DNA of 64,000 nt, taken from contig DHSO01000045.1 in NCBI GenBank assembly GCA_002410505.1, positions 17,036 to 81,035 on the forward strand, in the 5' to 3' direction. Within the stretch, counting starts at the first letter, position 1, and every line of letters starts with the position of its first letter. A program made the translations under genes and the position numbers. The DNA is from Cloacimonetes bacterium UBA5284 (lineage in GTDB: Bacteria > Cloacimonadota > Cloacimonadia > Cloacimonadales > Cloacimonadaceae). Shown piece by piece: positions 1 through 8,921 of this stretch. Below the pieces are notes generated by a model. That model saw nothing but the letters and a program-made list of their open reading frames with translations, was not told the DNA's origin and made no database searches.

Positions 1-422
1 TAGGGCCAAAGGTTTTGAATGAGCTGTTGGTATGCGTGGATGAAATGATTTATAATGCCTATATACATGGAACCCTGAACCTCAGTGTGCGCGAGCGAGC
101 TTTGACGCATGAAGCATTGCAGGATGTGATCGATAAGAGGATGGAGAATCCGGAAATCCGCGAGCGCAAAGTGACCTTTGCTTTTGTGGTGGACAACCTT
201 CAGCAGTGCATCGAAGTCTGTGTGGAGGATGAGGGTGATGGCTTCGATTTTGAATCCTGGCTGGAAACCATCAGGACAGAGCAAATCCACGATATTGAAG
301 GTCATGGCAGAGGCCTGGCAATGCTTTATCACCTCAGTGATGAGATGATTTTCGAGCGCGAGGGAAGGAAAGTAAAGATCAAGAAAAGCCTGATTGCGTC
401 TGATGCCGATGAAGGCTATTGA
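1..422 (+). CDS. HATPase_c anti-sigma-type serine kinase domain (5' partial)
   Basis: GHKL ATPase domain of the RsbW/SpoIIAB type. The N-box pattern (E..N..HG) is present at the start as VDEMIYNAYIHG, the G1 box as VEDEGDGFD and the G2 box as GHGRGLAML. Such proteins phosphorylate STAS-domain antagonists or sit at the C-terminus of SpoIIE-type regulators. A TTG at 15 could serve as a start, but the frame is open back to base 3 and the N-box would begin almost at residue 1. The gene therefore almost certainly begins before the window and this is its C-terminal part. Its 3' end overlaps prmC. Whether it is a free kinase or the tail of a multidomain regulator, like the gene at 14651, cannot be decided here. 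Confidence 0.75.
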   Translation, partial: GPKVLNELLVCVDEMIYNAYIHGTLNLSVRERALTHEALQDVIDKRMENPEIRERKVTFAFVVDNLQQCIEVCVEDEGDGFDFESWLETIRTEQIHDIEGHGRGLAMLYHLSDEMIFEREGRKVKIKKSLIASDADEGY

Positions 423-1209
423 TCTGCACAAAGAGTTTCCCACCATCAGCCAGGCAGATTTCAACTTTCTGCTATGCAATCTGAAGCATTGCAATCCGGG
501 TCAAGTAAGCCTTAATCAATCACTCAACAGCGCCGAAGTGACCACCATGCAAGAATGGTTGGGACGTTTGCTGGGGGGTGATCCTCCTCAATATGTTGTT
601 CACACAGCCTGGTTTTTCTCTATGGAGTTGTATGTGGATCCCAGAGTCTTAATCCCCCGCTATGATACGGAAGTCTTGGTTGACGCCCTACTTCCATATC
701 TGGTGCCCAAAGCGAAAGTGCTGGAGATTGGAGTAGGATCGGGAGCCATATCCCTAGCATTGAAAAAAAGCAGAGCGGATCTGCAGATCTTTGCCACAGA
801 TATTGATGGCGGTGCCCTGGATGTAGCCCGGAAAAACTCTATCCGGCTTCAGCTTCCCATATACCTCGTGCAGGCTGATCTCTTTCCCGCTTCTGAAGGT
901 GATTTTGATCTGATAGTATCCAATCCCCCATACATCAGTCCCGAAGAATATCTCGAACTGGAAAGCACTGTGAGAGACAAAGAACCGAAAATTGCCTTAT
1001 TGGCAGCAGATAAGGGTTTTGCTTTCTTCAAACGTATTCTGGATAAAGCTCCGCAGTATCTGAAAGCAGGAGGAATATTGGCATTTGAGCATGGCAATAA
1101 ACAGCAAAGCGCTTTGCAGAACTTGACAGAATCTGCCGGCTTTAGATTACTGCAAAAAGGACGTGATCTGGCTGGTCGTGATCGTTTCCTGATCGTAAAA
1201 TTAAAATAA
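409..1209 (+). CDS. prmC: PrmC, release factor glutamine N5-methyltransferase
   Basis: SAM-dependent enzyme that methylates the glutamine of the GGQ motif of peptide-chain release factors RF1/RF2. The SAM-binding loop LEIGVGSGAISLAL is at about residues 105-118 and the family-diagnostic NPPY motif at about 172-175, followed by ISPEEY. An N-terminal helical domain of about 85 residues precedes them. The frame is open from an ATG at 394. I prefer the ATG at 409 (MKAIDLHKEF, 266 aa) because it keeps a short overlap with the upstream HATPase gene, but the upstream SD is weak, so 394 or 403 remain possible. It is followed 16 bp later by murA on the same strand. Confidence 0.9.
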   Translation: MKAIDLHKEFPTISQADFNFLLCNLKHCNPGQVSLNQSLNSAEVTTMQEWLGRLLGGDPPQYVVHTAWFFSMELYVDPRVLIPRYDTEVLVDALLPYLVPKAKVLEIGVGSGAISLALKKSRADLQIFATDIDGGALDVARKNSIRLQLPIYLVQADLFPASEGDFDLIVSNPPYISPEEYLELESTVRDKEPKIALLAADKGFAFFKRILDKAPQYLKAGGILAFEHGNKQQSALQNLTESAGFRLLQKGRDLAGRDRFLIVKLK

Positions 1210-1225
1210 ATCCCAAGAGGATCCC

Positions 1226-2479
1226 ATGGATAAATTCATCATCGAATCCAGTCGCGATTTGAGCGGCAAAATCTATGTAAGCGGCGCCAAGAACGCCATT
1301 CTCCCTGTAATGGCAGCCTGCCTTCTGGCTCCGGGTAAGTCTGTATTGAAAAATGTTCCCATGCTCATCGATCTCAAAACAATGGCTCATCTTCTGAGAG
1401 TGATCGGTGCCAGAGTGGATTATGAAAATGACTCCATGAGCATTGACAGCAAGGATGTATGCTATCCTGAAGCGCCATATGAATTGGTGAGCAAAATGCG
1501 GGCTTCGATATATGTATTGGGTCCCTTGCTGGCTCGTTTGGGCAAGGCTCGCGTATCTTTCCCCGGTGGATGTGCCATCGGAACTCGCCCTGTGGATCTT
1601 CACCTGAAAGCGATGGAAGCCCTGGGTGCTGAGATTGAGATCGAGCACGGTTACATCAACGCAAAGTGTGAAGCTTTAAAAGGCGGAGATATACATTTCG
1701 AAAAATCCTCTGTAGGTGCTACCATCAATGCGCTCATGGCAGCGGTTTTGGCAAAAGGTGTTACCCGTATGTTCAACGCAGCTATGGAACCGGAAGTGGA
1801 TAGCACCATCGATCTTCTGAATAAGATGGGGGCATCAATACAAGGTAAAGGTAGTACTACACTCACGATCGAAGGTGTGGATGAACTCTTTCCCGTGCAA
1901 ATGGAAATGATCCCGGATCGCATCGAAGCGGGAACTTTTCTGATCGCCGGAGCTCTTTCCACCAAAGCCGTAACCGTATGCGGATGCAATCCCGAACACT
2001 TAACCGCACTGCTGGATAAACTGCGCGAAGCAGGCTGTGAACTGCAGATAGCCGGCAGCGATATCACCGTGAACCCACCAAAGACAATTAAGGCTACCAA
2101 TATCCTAACCTTGCCGCATCCCGGTTTCCCCACCGATCTTCAAGCTCAAATGACCGTATTGATGAGCCTCGCAGATGGAGTCAGCTTTGTGGAAGATACG
2201 GTTTTCCCGGATCGTTTCATGCATGTGGCGGAGCTCAACCGGTTGCAGGCTGATATTCAGATGCAGCGCAATGTTGCCCGGATAAACGGTGTGAAGAGCC
2301 TCAGTGGAGCGGAAGTGATGGCGACCGATTTACGAGCCAGTGCAGCTTTGGTATTGGCTGGAATGGTGGCAGAGGGCACTACTACCGTATCCCGCATTTA
2401 CCACATAGATAGGGGATACGATCGAATCGAGGAAAAGCTCAACGGGATCGGCGCCAAAATAAAGCGCGAACAGGGCTGA
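1226..2479 (+). CDS. murA: MurA, UDP-N-acetylglucosamine 1-carboxyvinyltransferase
   Basis: Catalyses the first committed step of peptidoglycan synthesis, transfer of enolpyruvate from PEP to UDP-GlcNAc, in the cytoplasm. The 417-residue length is normal for the family. The catalytic cysteine is seen in FPGGCAIGTRPVDLH at about residue 116, so this is the fosfomycin-binding Cys form. The conserved segments SVGATINALMAA, PHPGFPTDLQAQ, FPDRFMHVAEL and SGAEVMATDLRA all match E. coli MurA from memory. ATG at 1226 is preceded by an AGAGGA ribosome-binding site. It presumably forms a transcription unit with prmC and ends at an intrinsic terminator. Confidence 0.97.
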   Translation: MDKFIIESSRDLSGKIYVSGAKNAILPVMAACLLAPGKSVLKNVPMLIDLKTMAHLLRVIGARVDYENDSMSIDSKDVCYPEAPYELVSKMRASIYVLGPLLARLGKARVSFPGGCAIGTRPVDLHLKAMEALGAEIEIEHGYINAKCEALKGGDIHFEKSSVGATINALMAAVLAKGVTRMFNAAMEPEVDSTIDLLNKMGASIQGKGSTTLTIEGVDELFPVQMEMIPDRIEAGTFLIAGALSTKAVTVCGCNPEHLTALLDKLREAGCELQIAGSDITVNPPKTIKATNILTLPHPGFPTDLQAQMTVLMSLADGVSFVEDTVFPDRFMHVAELNRLQADIQMQRNVARINGVKSLSGAEVMATDLRASAALVLAGMVAEGTTTVSRIYHIDRGYDRIEEKLNGIGAKIKREQG

Positions 2480-2488
2480 TGGCAGTTT

Positions 2489-2511
2489 CCTGGCCCTGTG
2501 CCGGGGTTTTT
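2489..2511 (+). terminator. Intrinsic terminator after murA
   Basis: CCTGGC at 2489-2494 pairs with GCCGGG at 2500-2505 (one G-T pair, loop CCTGT), followed by GTTTTT. It lies between murA and the convergent gene that ends at 2522. Confidence 0.6.
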
Positions 2512-2521
2512 GCTACGGCTA

Positions 2522-2854
2522 TTACATCAGTTCTTTGAGGTTTGCCAGAGCCTCAGGGGCGACCTCGTACAAAAACTTATTGGTATCGCAGGGTAGATCC
2601 GAGCATTCAGCACAGGTCCGGTAGCCTTTAGCGGTCGCACAGGCCCGGATAGGGCATTTGGCGCACCAACTGAACTTTATGCCCTCACTTTGGCAAGCGT
2701 TGCAATTGATCTCTGCGTGACTCATCTGATGCTGGTATCGTTTGGACCATTCTACTGCCACTTTCTGCCGCAAGTCGTTGTCATCGTTGATGGTGGCAAT
2801 GTAGGCTTCACACTTGGAACAGTCTATGCCGCAAGCTGATATTAGTTTTTTCAT
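2522..2854 (-). CDS. DUF3795 cysteine-rich protein
   Basis: Small 110-residue protein with about ten cysteines in CxxC-type spacings: CGIDCSKCEAY at the N-terminus, CNACQ, CAKCPIRAC and CAECSDLPC further on. This spacing is that of the DUF3795 family, presumed to bind zinc or an Fe-S cluster; its function is not established. The ATG at 2854 overlaps the stop of the upstream EFR1-type gene (ATGA), so the two are translationally coupled and probably act together in redox chemistry. No membrane segment or signal peptide is visible. Confidence 0.75.
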   Translation of the reverse strand: MKKLISACGIDCSKCEAYIATINDDNDLRQKVAVEWSKRYQHQMSHAEINCNACQSEGIKFSWCAKCPIRACATAKGYRTCAECSDLPCDTNKFLYEVAPEALANLKELM

Positions 2855-3666
2855 AATGTATCCTTGTTATACAGGTGTTCTTTATCTTGTATTTGTTTGT
2901 AATCCGGAAGTTGATATGGTTCTCTAAGGAAGAATGGTTTCAAAAAGCTGTGTGATATTGCTCTGACGGGGCAATTCCACCAACATCGCAGGCAGAGTAG
3001 GCAGTCATCGGCAAATCGGATATTTCCATTTTCCAGAGTGATATTCTGGGTGGGACATTGCTTCGCGCAAAGCCCACAGGAAGTGCAATCTGAATTTACT
3101 TTCCAGTGCTTTGAAGATTGGACGGCTCCATATTTCTCAAGTCCGGCGAAAGCGTACAATAGCCCTCGCAAAGGGGGATCTGCTATTTTGTTTCTGATAC
3201 CGGCCAGAATTTCTGAGGCACTCTGTCGTGCCAATACGATGCATTTCTCGTAACGTTTTTCCACTTTTGCCGGCTTTGCAGTTCCAAAGGAATTAGGCGG
3301 CATTACATAAAGCTGTTCGTGTTTGAGGCGGTAGCCCAGCTTTGCCATGCTATCACGAATTCTAAAAGTGGATCCTGCGCTGGCGAAAGAGCTTCCGGCT
3401 GTCTTGAAAAGAAAGTAGTCCTTTCGCATTGCGGGTAAGGTCTTTAGAAAATCGTACACAATAATGGGAGCATCCATGGCATGAACCGGAAAGCCGATAC
3501 CGATGATATCCCAATCCGAATAATTAGGGCTTATCCGGGCTTGCAAGATATCTTCCATGGGGATGAATTCACAGGTCTCTTGGTGAACTTGAAATTCGTC
3601 ACACAGGATATTGGCGATGGCACTTGTATTACCCGTGCCACTGAATTGAATAATCAGGATACGCAT
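2851..3666 (-). CDS. EFR1-family flavodoxin-ferredoxin fusion
   Basis: Electron-transfer protein of the EFR1 type. The N-terminal flavodoxin-like domain carries the FMN phosphate loop FSGTGNTSAIA near residues 8-18. The C-terminal ferredoxin domain has two [4Fe-4S] motifs, CTSCGLCAKQCP and CLLCLRCWWNCP. The frame extends to an ATG at 3693, but the flavodoxin fold begins directly at MRILIIQFSGTGN, so I take the ATG at 3666 (271 aa). The gene is coupled to the downstream DUF3795 gene by a 4-base overlap. Physiological partners are unknown; a role in low-potential electron transfer in an anaerobe is inferred from the domains. Confidence 0.82.
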   Translation of the reverse strand: MRILIIQFSGTGNTSAIANILCDEFQVHQETCEFIPMEDILQARISPNYSDWDIIGIGFPVHAMDAPIIVYDFLKTLPAMRKDYFLFKTAGSSFASAGSTFRIRDSMAKLGYRLKHEQLYVMPPNSFGTAKPAKVEKRYEKCIVLARQSASEILAGIRNKIADPPLRGLLYAFAGLEKYGAVQSSKHWKVNSDCTSCGLCAKQCPTQNITLENGNIRFADDCLLCLRCWWNCPVRAISHSFLKPFFLREPYQLPDYKQIQDKEHLYNKDTL

Positions 3667-4249
3667 AAAACCTTCTATTGATGCATAATTCATTCTGTAT
3701 AAAGCAATATTCCATAGAGTCCGGGATTGTCAAGTCCGAACTGTCGATACATTCGATCTTGATAACAGCGGTGGAACAACTGAAATCGAATCAATTGAAG
3801 CCAGACTACCCATAAAACGCGGTTTGATTTACCACCTCAGGGGGGAGGGGGGGCTATGTTTTGATGCCACTTCTTTAGTGTGTACTAAAAAAATCCATAC
3901 CATAGGCTTTGTGGTGGTATCAGAACGATGGGTTGTAGTATTACTAACTGTTGTTTTGCATAGTGCGAACTTTTTGAGTTTCACTTTGGATTGTGGATAT
4001 AATGTTTTTGTTTGATGCTTTATCTGCATTATGGGATAGAACTGCGAGATAGATGAGGGTAAAGATTGTATGGTTAGCAGTTTCAGAAAATTGTATCTGT
4101 TTTTTTACCGTGACAGATATCACTGATTCTTCATCAGGAATTATGAGTTTGCACATCAGTTTTTACCAGTATTCTATGGGGAAAAATCACTTGACAGGAT
4201 TCACCTTGTCCCAAAGACTAACATAAAGTAATATTATCAATAGGTAAAA
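3667..4249. other. Intergenic stretch between divergent genes
   Basis: About 580 bases with no convincing gene; the short ORFs here lack ribosome-binding sites and family-like composition. Near 3840-3852 there is a G-rich run. A TTGACA at 4191-4196 lies 54 bases before the next gene, but no good -10 follows at normal spacing, so its promoter role is doubtful. The ATG at 4250 has a weak AGG about 6 bases upstream. Confidence 0.5.
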
Positions 4250-5545
4250 ATGCAACAATTTTCTGAGATATTAGCATTGATGAGGCAGGAAGTGGTTCCG
4301 GCACTTGGTTGTACGGAGCCCGCTGCTGTGGCTTTGGCGGCTTCCTTTGCAGCGAGTGTATTTCCCGCAGCATACGATGACATCACGGTAATAGTAAGCC
4401 AAAACATCCTCAAAAACGGAATGGGTGTGGGAATTCCGAATACAGGGCTAGTCGGCTTGGAAATAGCTGCCGCCTTGGGGTTGATCGTGGCCAAACCGGA
4501 AAGAGAATTACAAGTATTGGCAGATATCGATCCCGATCAGGTTGAAGCCGGTAAGAAACTCGCCGAAAGCATTGATATTCAGCTTTATCCCGGTGAAGAT
4601 AAAGTGTATATTGAAGTCGAGTTAAACAGTAAAGATCATCGGGCACGAGCGGTGATTCGCTGGCGTCATTCCTTTCTGCACAAGCTGGAACTGGATGATA
4701 AGGTCTTAAAGTATCAGGACATGGGGCCTCAAAGTGATTCCAGGTTGGTAAGCGCATCGGATTTCAAGCTGAAAGACTACTATAACTATTGTACTCAAGC
4801 AGAATATAATACGCTGCTTACCATGGATTTGGGAGAAAAGTATAATCGTCGTATAGCGGATTTTGGCCTCAGCGAAAACTTGGGTATCGCTGTGGGAAAA
4901 TCAATCATGCAGCAGATTGAGCAGGGGCTTTTGGGTGATGATATCCATCATTGGGCAATGGCACTAACTGCGGCCGCTACCGACGCCCGTATGAGCGGAT
5001 GCAACCTCCCTGTGATTGCCAATACAGGCAGCGGAAATCAGGGACTATCCATAACCTTGCCCATCATTGCTGCAGCCGAAAAGCTAAAGAGTTCTCATGA
5101 ACAACTGGTCCGGGCTCTGGCTATGGGTCATTTGGTAAGTGTGCATATGAAGCATAAAATTGGTCTGTTGTCCTGCATTTGCGGTTGTCTATCTGCAGCA
5201 GCCGGAGCCGCCAGCGGTATTGTCTTATTGCTTGGAGGAGATTACCATAAGGTGGAATATGCCATAAAGAATATGATAGGTAACACGGCCGGGATGGTAT
5301 GTGATGGGGCAAAAGAGGGATGCTCTCTGAAGGTGGCCACCAATACTTCCGCCGCCGTACAATCCGCATTACTGGCTCACATGGGCAAATGCATCTCTGC
5401 CAATGATGGTATTGTAACAGATGACATCGATGAAACGATCGACAATCTGGCGGAATTTGTAAATTCCGGGATGCAGAACGCGGATTCCACAATACTGAAT
5501 ATAATGATAAATAAAAAGAATCATAAAGAGGAGCACAATGTCTGA
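4250..5545 (+). CDS. L-cysteine desulfidase / YhaM (UPF0597) family protein
   Basis: 431-residue member of the serine dehydratase-alpha/UPF0597 family. Characterised members (archaeal L-cysteine desulfidase, enterobacterial YhaM/CdsB-like) are oxygen-sensitive [4Fe-4S] enzymes that break L-cysteine down to pyruvate, sulfide and ammonia. The N-terminal GCTEP motif (Cys21) and C-terminal cysteines in SCICGC and VCDGAKEGC are the likely cluster ligands. The glycine-rich segment NTGSGNQGLSITLP is also family-typical. The 3' end overlaps hutU by 8 bases, so the two are coupled, which fits an amino-acid catabolic unit. The exact substrate (cysteine or serine) cannot be read from sequence. Confidence 0.85.
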   Translation: MQQFSEILALMRQEVVPALGCTEPAAVALAASFAASVFPAAYDDITVIVSQNILKNGMGVGIPNTGLVGLEIAAALGLIVAKPERELQVLADIDPDQVEAGKKLAESIDIQLYPGEDKVYIEVELNSKDHRARAVIRWRHSFLHKLELDDKVLKYQDMGPQSDSRLVSASDFKLKDYYNYCTQAEYNTLLTMDLGEKYNRRIADFGLSENLGIAVGKSIMQQIEQGLLGDDIHHWAMALTAAATDARMSGCNLPVIANTGSGNQGLSITLPIIAAAEKLKSSHEQLVRALAMGHLVSVHMKHKIGLLSCICGCLSAAAGAASGIVLLLGGDYHKVEYAIKNMIGNTAGMVCDGAKEGCSLKVATNTSAAVQSALLAHMGKCISANDGIVTDDIDETIDNLAEFVNSGMQNADSTILNIMINKKNHKEEHNV

Positions 5546-7529
5546 GAAACCTTTTGTTGCCAAACTAGATAATGTATTACCCCCGGATCCGGTGTTTGAA
5601 CCGGGAATTCGCAGAGCACCTGACAGGGGATTGAACTTAAGTAAGAAAGAAATCAAACAAGCTCTTAAGAACGCATTACGCTACATCCCCACCGAACTTC
5701 ACAGGCGAGTAGCACCAGAATTTTTGGAAGAATTGAAGACCATGGGAAGAATCTACGGCTACCGCTTTAGACCAAAAGGTCGCTTGATGGGTAAGCCGAT
5801 TGATGAATACAAGGGTATTACCCAGGCCAAAGCTTTGCAAGTGATGATCGACAACAATCTCGATTTTGATATTGCTTTGTATCCCTATGAATTGGTCACT
5901 TACGGTGAAACCGGTCAAGTGTGCCAAAACTGGATGCAGTATCGTTTGATCATGAAGTATTTGGAAGCTATGACCGAGAATCAGACTCTGGTAGTGGCCA
6001 GCGGGCATCCCGTGGGTCTTTTCCCTTCCAGACCGGAAGCACCCAGAGTGATCTCCACCAATGGACTTGTGATCGGAAAATGGGACAATCCGGAAGATTT
6101 CAAACGACTCACGGCTTTAGGTGTGGCAAATTACGGGCAGATGACAGCCGGCGGCTGGATGTATATCGGGCCGCAGGGTATTGTGCATGGTACCTATATC
6201 ACTTTGCTGAACGCGGGTAGAAAGTATTTAGGGATTCCCGTGGATCAGGATCTTGCGGGAGTATTGTATATCTCTTCCGGCTTAGGTGGAATGAGTGGCG
6301 CGCAGGCAAAGGCAATAGAAATCTCCGGAGGAATCGGTATCATCGCAGAAGTGGATTACTCCCGCATCGAGACCAGGCATTCTCAGGGCTGGGTATCTCG
6401 AGTATCTGCCGATTTGGCAGAGATATTCACTTGGGTCCAAGAAGCCAGAAAGAGCAAAAAAGCACTATCTATTGCCTATCATGGCAACATCGTGGATTTG
6501 TTGGATTATTGCGACCGGCAAGACCTCAAAGTGGAACTGATCAGCGATCAGACCTCATGTCATGCGGTTTACGAAGGTGGATACACACCTGCCGGGCTCA
6601 GTTTTGACGAAGGCCGCAAGCTTCTTGCCGCAGATGAAACCAAGTTCAAAAAAAAAGTGGATGAATCTCTGAAAAAGCACTTTGAGACCATTAAATCACT
6701 CACACAAAAGGGGTCACGCTTTTGGGATTATGGCAACAGCTTCATGGCCAGTGTCTTTGATGCCGGAGTGCACGAGATCGCCAGAAATCCCGAAAATACA
6801 AATGATGGTTTCATCTGGCCATCTTATGTTGAAGACATCATGGGTCCCATGTGTTTTGATTATGGCTACGGACCTTTTCGCTGGGTTTGTCTGTCCCGCA
6901 AAGACGAAGACCTCAGGGCCACCGATAGAGCGGCCGCTGCGTTGATAGACCCCAAAAGAAATTCCATGGATCGAGACAATCATCATTGGATAAACAGTGC
7001 CGAAGAAAACGCCCTTGTAGTGGGTACGAAAGCGCGTATACTCTATGCCGACGAAGAAGGCCGGGTTCGCATCGCGCTGAAATTCAACGACATGGTGCGC
7101 AATGGTGAGATTGGTCCGGTGATACTGGGCAGAGATCATCATGATGTATCCGGTACAGACTCTCCCTTCCGTGAAACCGCGAATATATATGACGGCTCCA
7201 ATCTGATGGCAGACATGGCAACGCACTGTTTCGCTGGTAATGTGGCCAGGGGCATGACCCTTGTGGTGCTGTCGAATGGTGGCGGGGTCGGTATTGGGCG
7301 CAGTGTTAATGGCGGGAATGGTATTGTATTGGACGGCAGCGCGCGCATGGATGAAGTGGTTCGTAAGGCTCTTTCCTGGGATGTGATGGGTGGTGTGGCT
7401 CGCAGAGCTTGGGCCCGCAATTCCGGGGCTATCGACACAGCAGAAATGTGGAACGAAAAACACTCTGCCGAGGGAGCGATTACGGTTCCTGAAGCGGCTG
7501 ATGATGAATATTTGGAAAGCCTGCTGTAG
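5538..7529 (+). CDS. hutU: Urocanate hydratase
   Basis: Urocanase converts urocanate to 4-imidazolone-5-propionate with tightly bound NAD+, the second step of histidine degradation. Family segments seen include YELVTYGETGQVCQNWMQY, ASGHPVGLFPS, GGWMYIGPQGIVHGTY, SSGLGGMSGAQAKA, ISDQTSCHAVYEGG and FWDYGNSFMASVFDAG. At 663 residues it matches the longer urocanase form seen in several anaerobes and eukaryotes, not the ~555-residue enteric form. No hutH, hutI or formimidoyl-glutamate gene lies in the window, so the rest of the pathway must be elsewhere. It is coupled to the preceding desulfidase-family gene. Confidence 0.95.
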   Translation: MSEKPFVAKLDNVLPPDPVFEPGIRRAPDRGLNLSKKEIKQALKNALRYIPTELHRRVAPEFLEELKTMGRIYGYRFRPKGRLMGKPIDEYKGITQAKALQVMIDNNLDFDIALYPYELVTYGETGQVCQNWMQYRLIMKYLEAMTENQTLVVASGHPVGLFPSRPEAPRVISTNGLVIGKWDNPEDFKRLTALGVANYGQMTAGGWMYIGPQGIVHGTYITLLNAGRKYLGIPVDQDLAGVLYISSGLGGMSGAQAKAIEISGGIGIIAEVDYSRIETRHSQGWVSRVSADLAEIFTWVQEARKSKKALSIAYHGNIVDLLDYCDRQDLKVELISDQTSCHAVYEGGYTPAGLSFDEGRKLLAADETKFKKKVDESLKKHFETIKSLTQKGSRFWDYGNSFMASVFDAGVHEIARNPENTNDGFIWPSYVEDIMGPMCFDYGYGPFRWVCLSRKDEDLRATDRAAAALIDPKRNSMDRDNHHWINSAEENALVVGTKARILYADEEGRVRIALKFNDMVRNGEIGPVILGRDHHDVSGTDSPFRETANIYDGSNLMADMATHCFAGNVARGMTLVVLSNGGGVGIGRSVNGGNGIVLDGSARMDEVVRKALSWDVMGGVARRAWARNSGAIDTAEMWNEKHSAEGAITVPEAADDEYLESLL

Positions 7530-7548
7530 CAGGAAAGGAAGTGACAAA

Positions 7549-8910
7549 ATGCTTAATCAGTTTGTGAAAGCGATGAAGGCTGAGGGTCTTCCGGATATGC
7601 TGATCCGCACCTTTTCTTCCTATTACGAAGCACTGAGTGGCGGTAAGATGGGTAAAATAAATGAATCTGATATTAGCGCTCCTCAAAGCGAATCACTGGT
7701 GCGATATGAAGATCTCGAAAGCACCGGCACAAACAAACTGTTGAAGCATATTGCCGTGATCAAACTGAATGGTGGTTTGGGCACCAGCATGGGTCTGTCT
7801 AGGGCGAAATCCCTACTTCCGGTGAAAGGTAATATGAACTTCTTGGATATCATTACGCGTCACGTGCTGGCACTGAGATCCGGCAGTGGTTATGATGTAC
7901 AATTGATGTTCATGAACAGCTTTGCCACTCATCAGGATACTATGGACTACCTGGCAAAATACCCGGATCTGGTAAAGCAAAGCTTGCCCATAGCCTTTGT
8001 CCAAAACAAGTTCCCCCGCATATTGCAAGACACACTGGCTCCCTTCGAGAGCAAGGATAAAGATCAACGCTGGAATCCGCCCGGTCACGGTGATCTATAT
8101 ACTGCAATATCCACATCAGGTATATTGGAAGGCTTGATAGCACAGGGTTATCGCTATGCCTTTGTGGCGAACTCAGATAATCTGGGAGCGGTAGTAGATC
8201 CAGCCATAGCCGCATATATGGAAAAAAACGATATACCATTTTTGATGGAAGTGTGCCAGCGTAGTCAGATGGATAGCAAAGGGGGGCATCTGGCGCAAGA
8301 TAAAGAAGGCAATCTACTCTTGAGAGAGATCGCGCAGTGTCCTGAAGAAGATCTAGCATCGTTTCAAGACATCGATAAATACAAGTATTTCAATACGAAT
8401 AATTTGTGGATCGATCTGAAGGCACTGGAATGGCATCTGATCACCAATGAGGGACTGATGCTTTTACCCTTGATCGTGAATCCGAAAGTGGTGCAGGATC
8501 AAAAAGTGTATCAATTGGAAACAGCGATGGGTGCGGCAATTAGCAGTTTTAAAGGATCTAGAGCACTCGTGGTGCCCAGACAGCGTTTCGCGCCGGTGAA
8601 AAAGACCAATGATTTGCTGGCTATATGGTCTGACCTCTATGAATTAAATGATCAGTATCAACTGAAACTGAAACGGGGAATAGAGAAGATACCCTACATA
8701 GAGCTTGATCCTCGCTATTATGCAAGCATCGATCAAATGCGTAAGCGTTTTACCGGTATTCCTTCACTGGCAGGCTGTAAAGAGTTGAAAATAGAAGGCG
8801 ATGTAAGCTTTGACAACGATGTTATCTGCGACGGACGCGTGCATGTGAAGGCTCAGAATCCAGTACGGATAAGCAATCGGCTCATCACCGGTGAAGTAAA
8901 TTACGAATAA
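7549..8910 (+). CDS. UTP-glucose-1-phosphate uridylyltransferase, eukaryote-type UDPGP family
   Basis: Makes UDP-glucose from UTP and glucose-1-phosphate for glycans and glycogen. The nucleotide-binding signature KLNGGLGTSMG starts at about residue 72, followed by AKSLLPVK. NSDNLGA, FNTNNLWIDL and the C-terminal beta-helix stretch (EGDVSFDNDVICDG) are typical of the UDPGP (UGP2-like) family rather than bacterial GalU. The start is set at ATG 7549 (454 aa), with an AGGAAAGGAAG ribosome-binding site; the frame is open upstream to 7390, but that part overlaps hutU. The gene lies 19 bases after hutU. Confidence 0.92.
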   Translation: MLNQFVKAMKAEGLPDMLIRTFSSYYEALSGGKMGKINESDISAPQSESLVRYEDLESTGTNKLLKHIAVIKLNGGLGTSMGLSRAKSLLPVKGNMNFLDIITRHVLALRSGSGYDVQLMFMNSFATHQDTMDYLAKYPDLVKQSLPIAFVQNKFPRILQDTLAPFESKDKDQRWNPPGHGDLYTAISTSGILEGLIAQGYRYAFVANSDNLGAVVDPAIAAYMEKNDIPFLMEVCQRSQMDSKGGHLAQDKEGNLLLREIAQCPEEDLASFQDIDKYKYFNTNNLWIDLKALEWHLITNEGLMLLPLIVNPKVVQDQKVYQLETAMGAAISSFKGSRALVVPRQRFAPVKKTNDLLAIWSDLYELNDQYQLKLKRGIEKIPYIELDPRYYASIDQMRKRFTGIPSLAGCKELKIEGDVSFDNDVICDGRVHVKAQNPVRISNRLITGEVNYE

Positions 8911-8921
8911 GGGGGATCAAT

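Noticed and set aside
4100..4140. TATCACTGATTCTTCATCAGG resembles the array-1 repeat unit.
   Set aside because: Only a single partial unit without hairpin or tail; chance similarity cannot be excluded.
3824..4156. Short ORFs in the 3.7-4.2 kb intergenic region.
   Set aside because: Overlapping frames on both strands, no ribosome-binding site, low-complexity composition.
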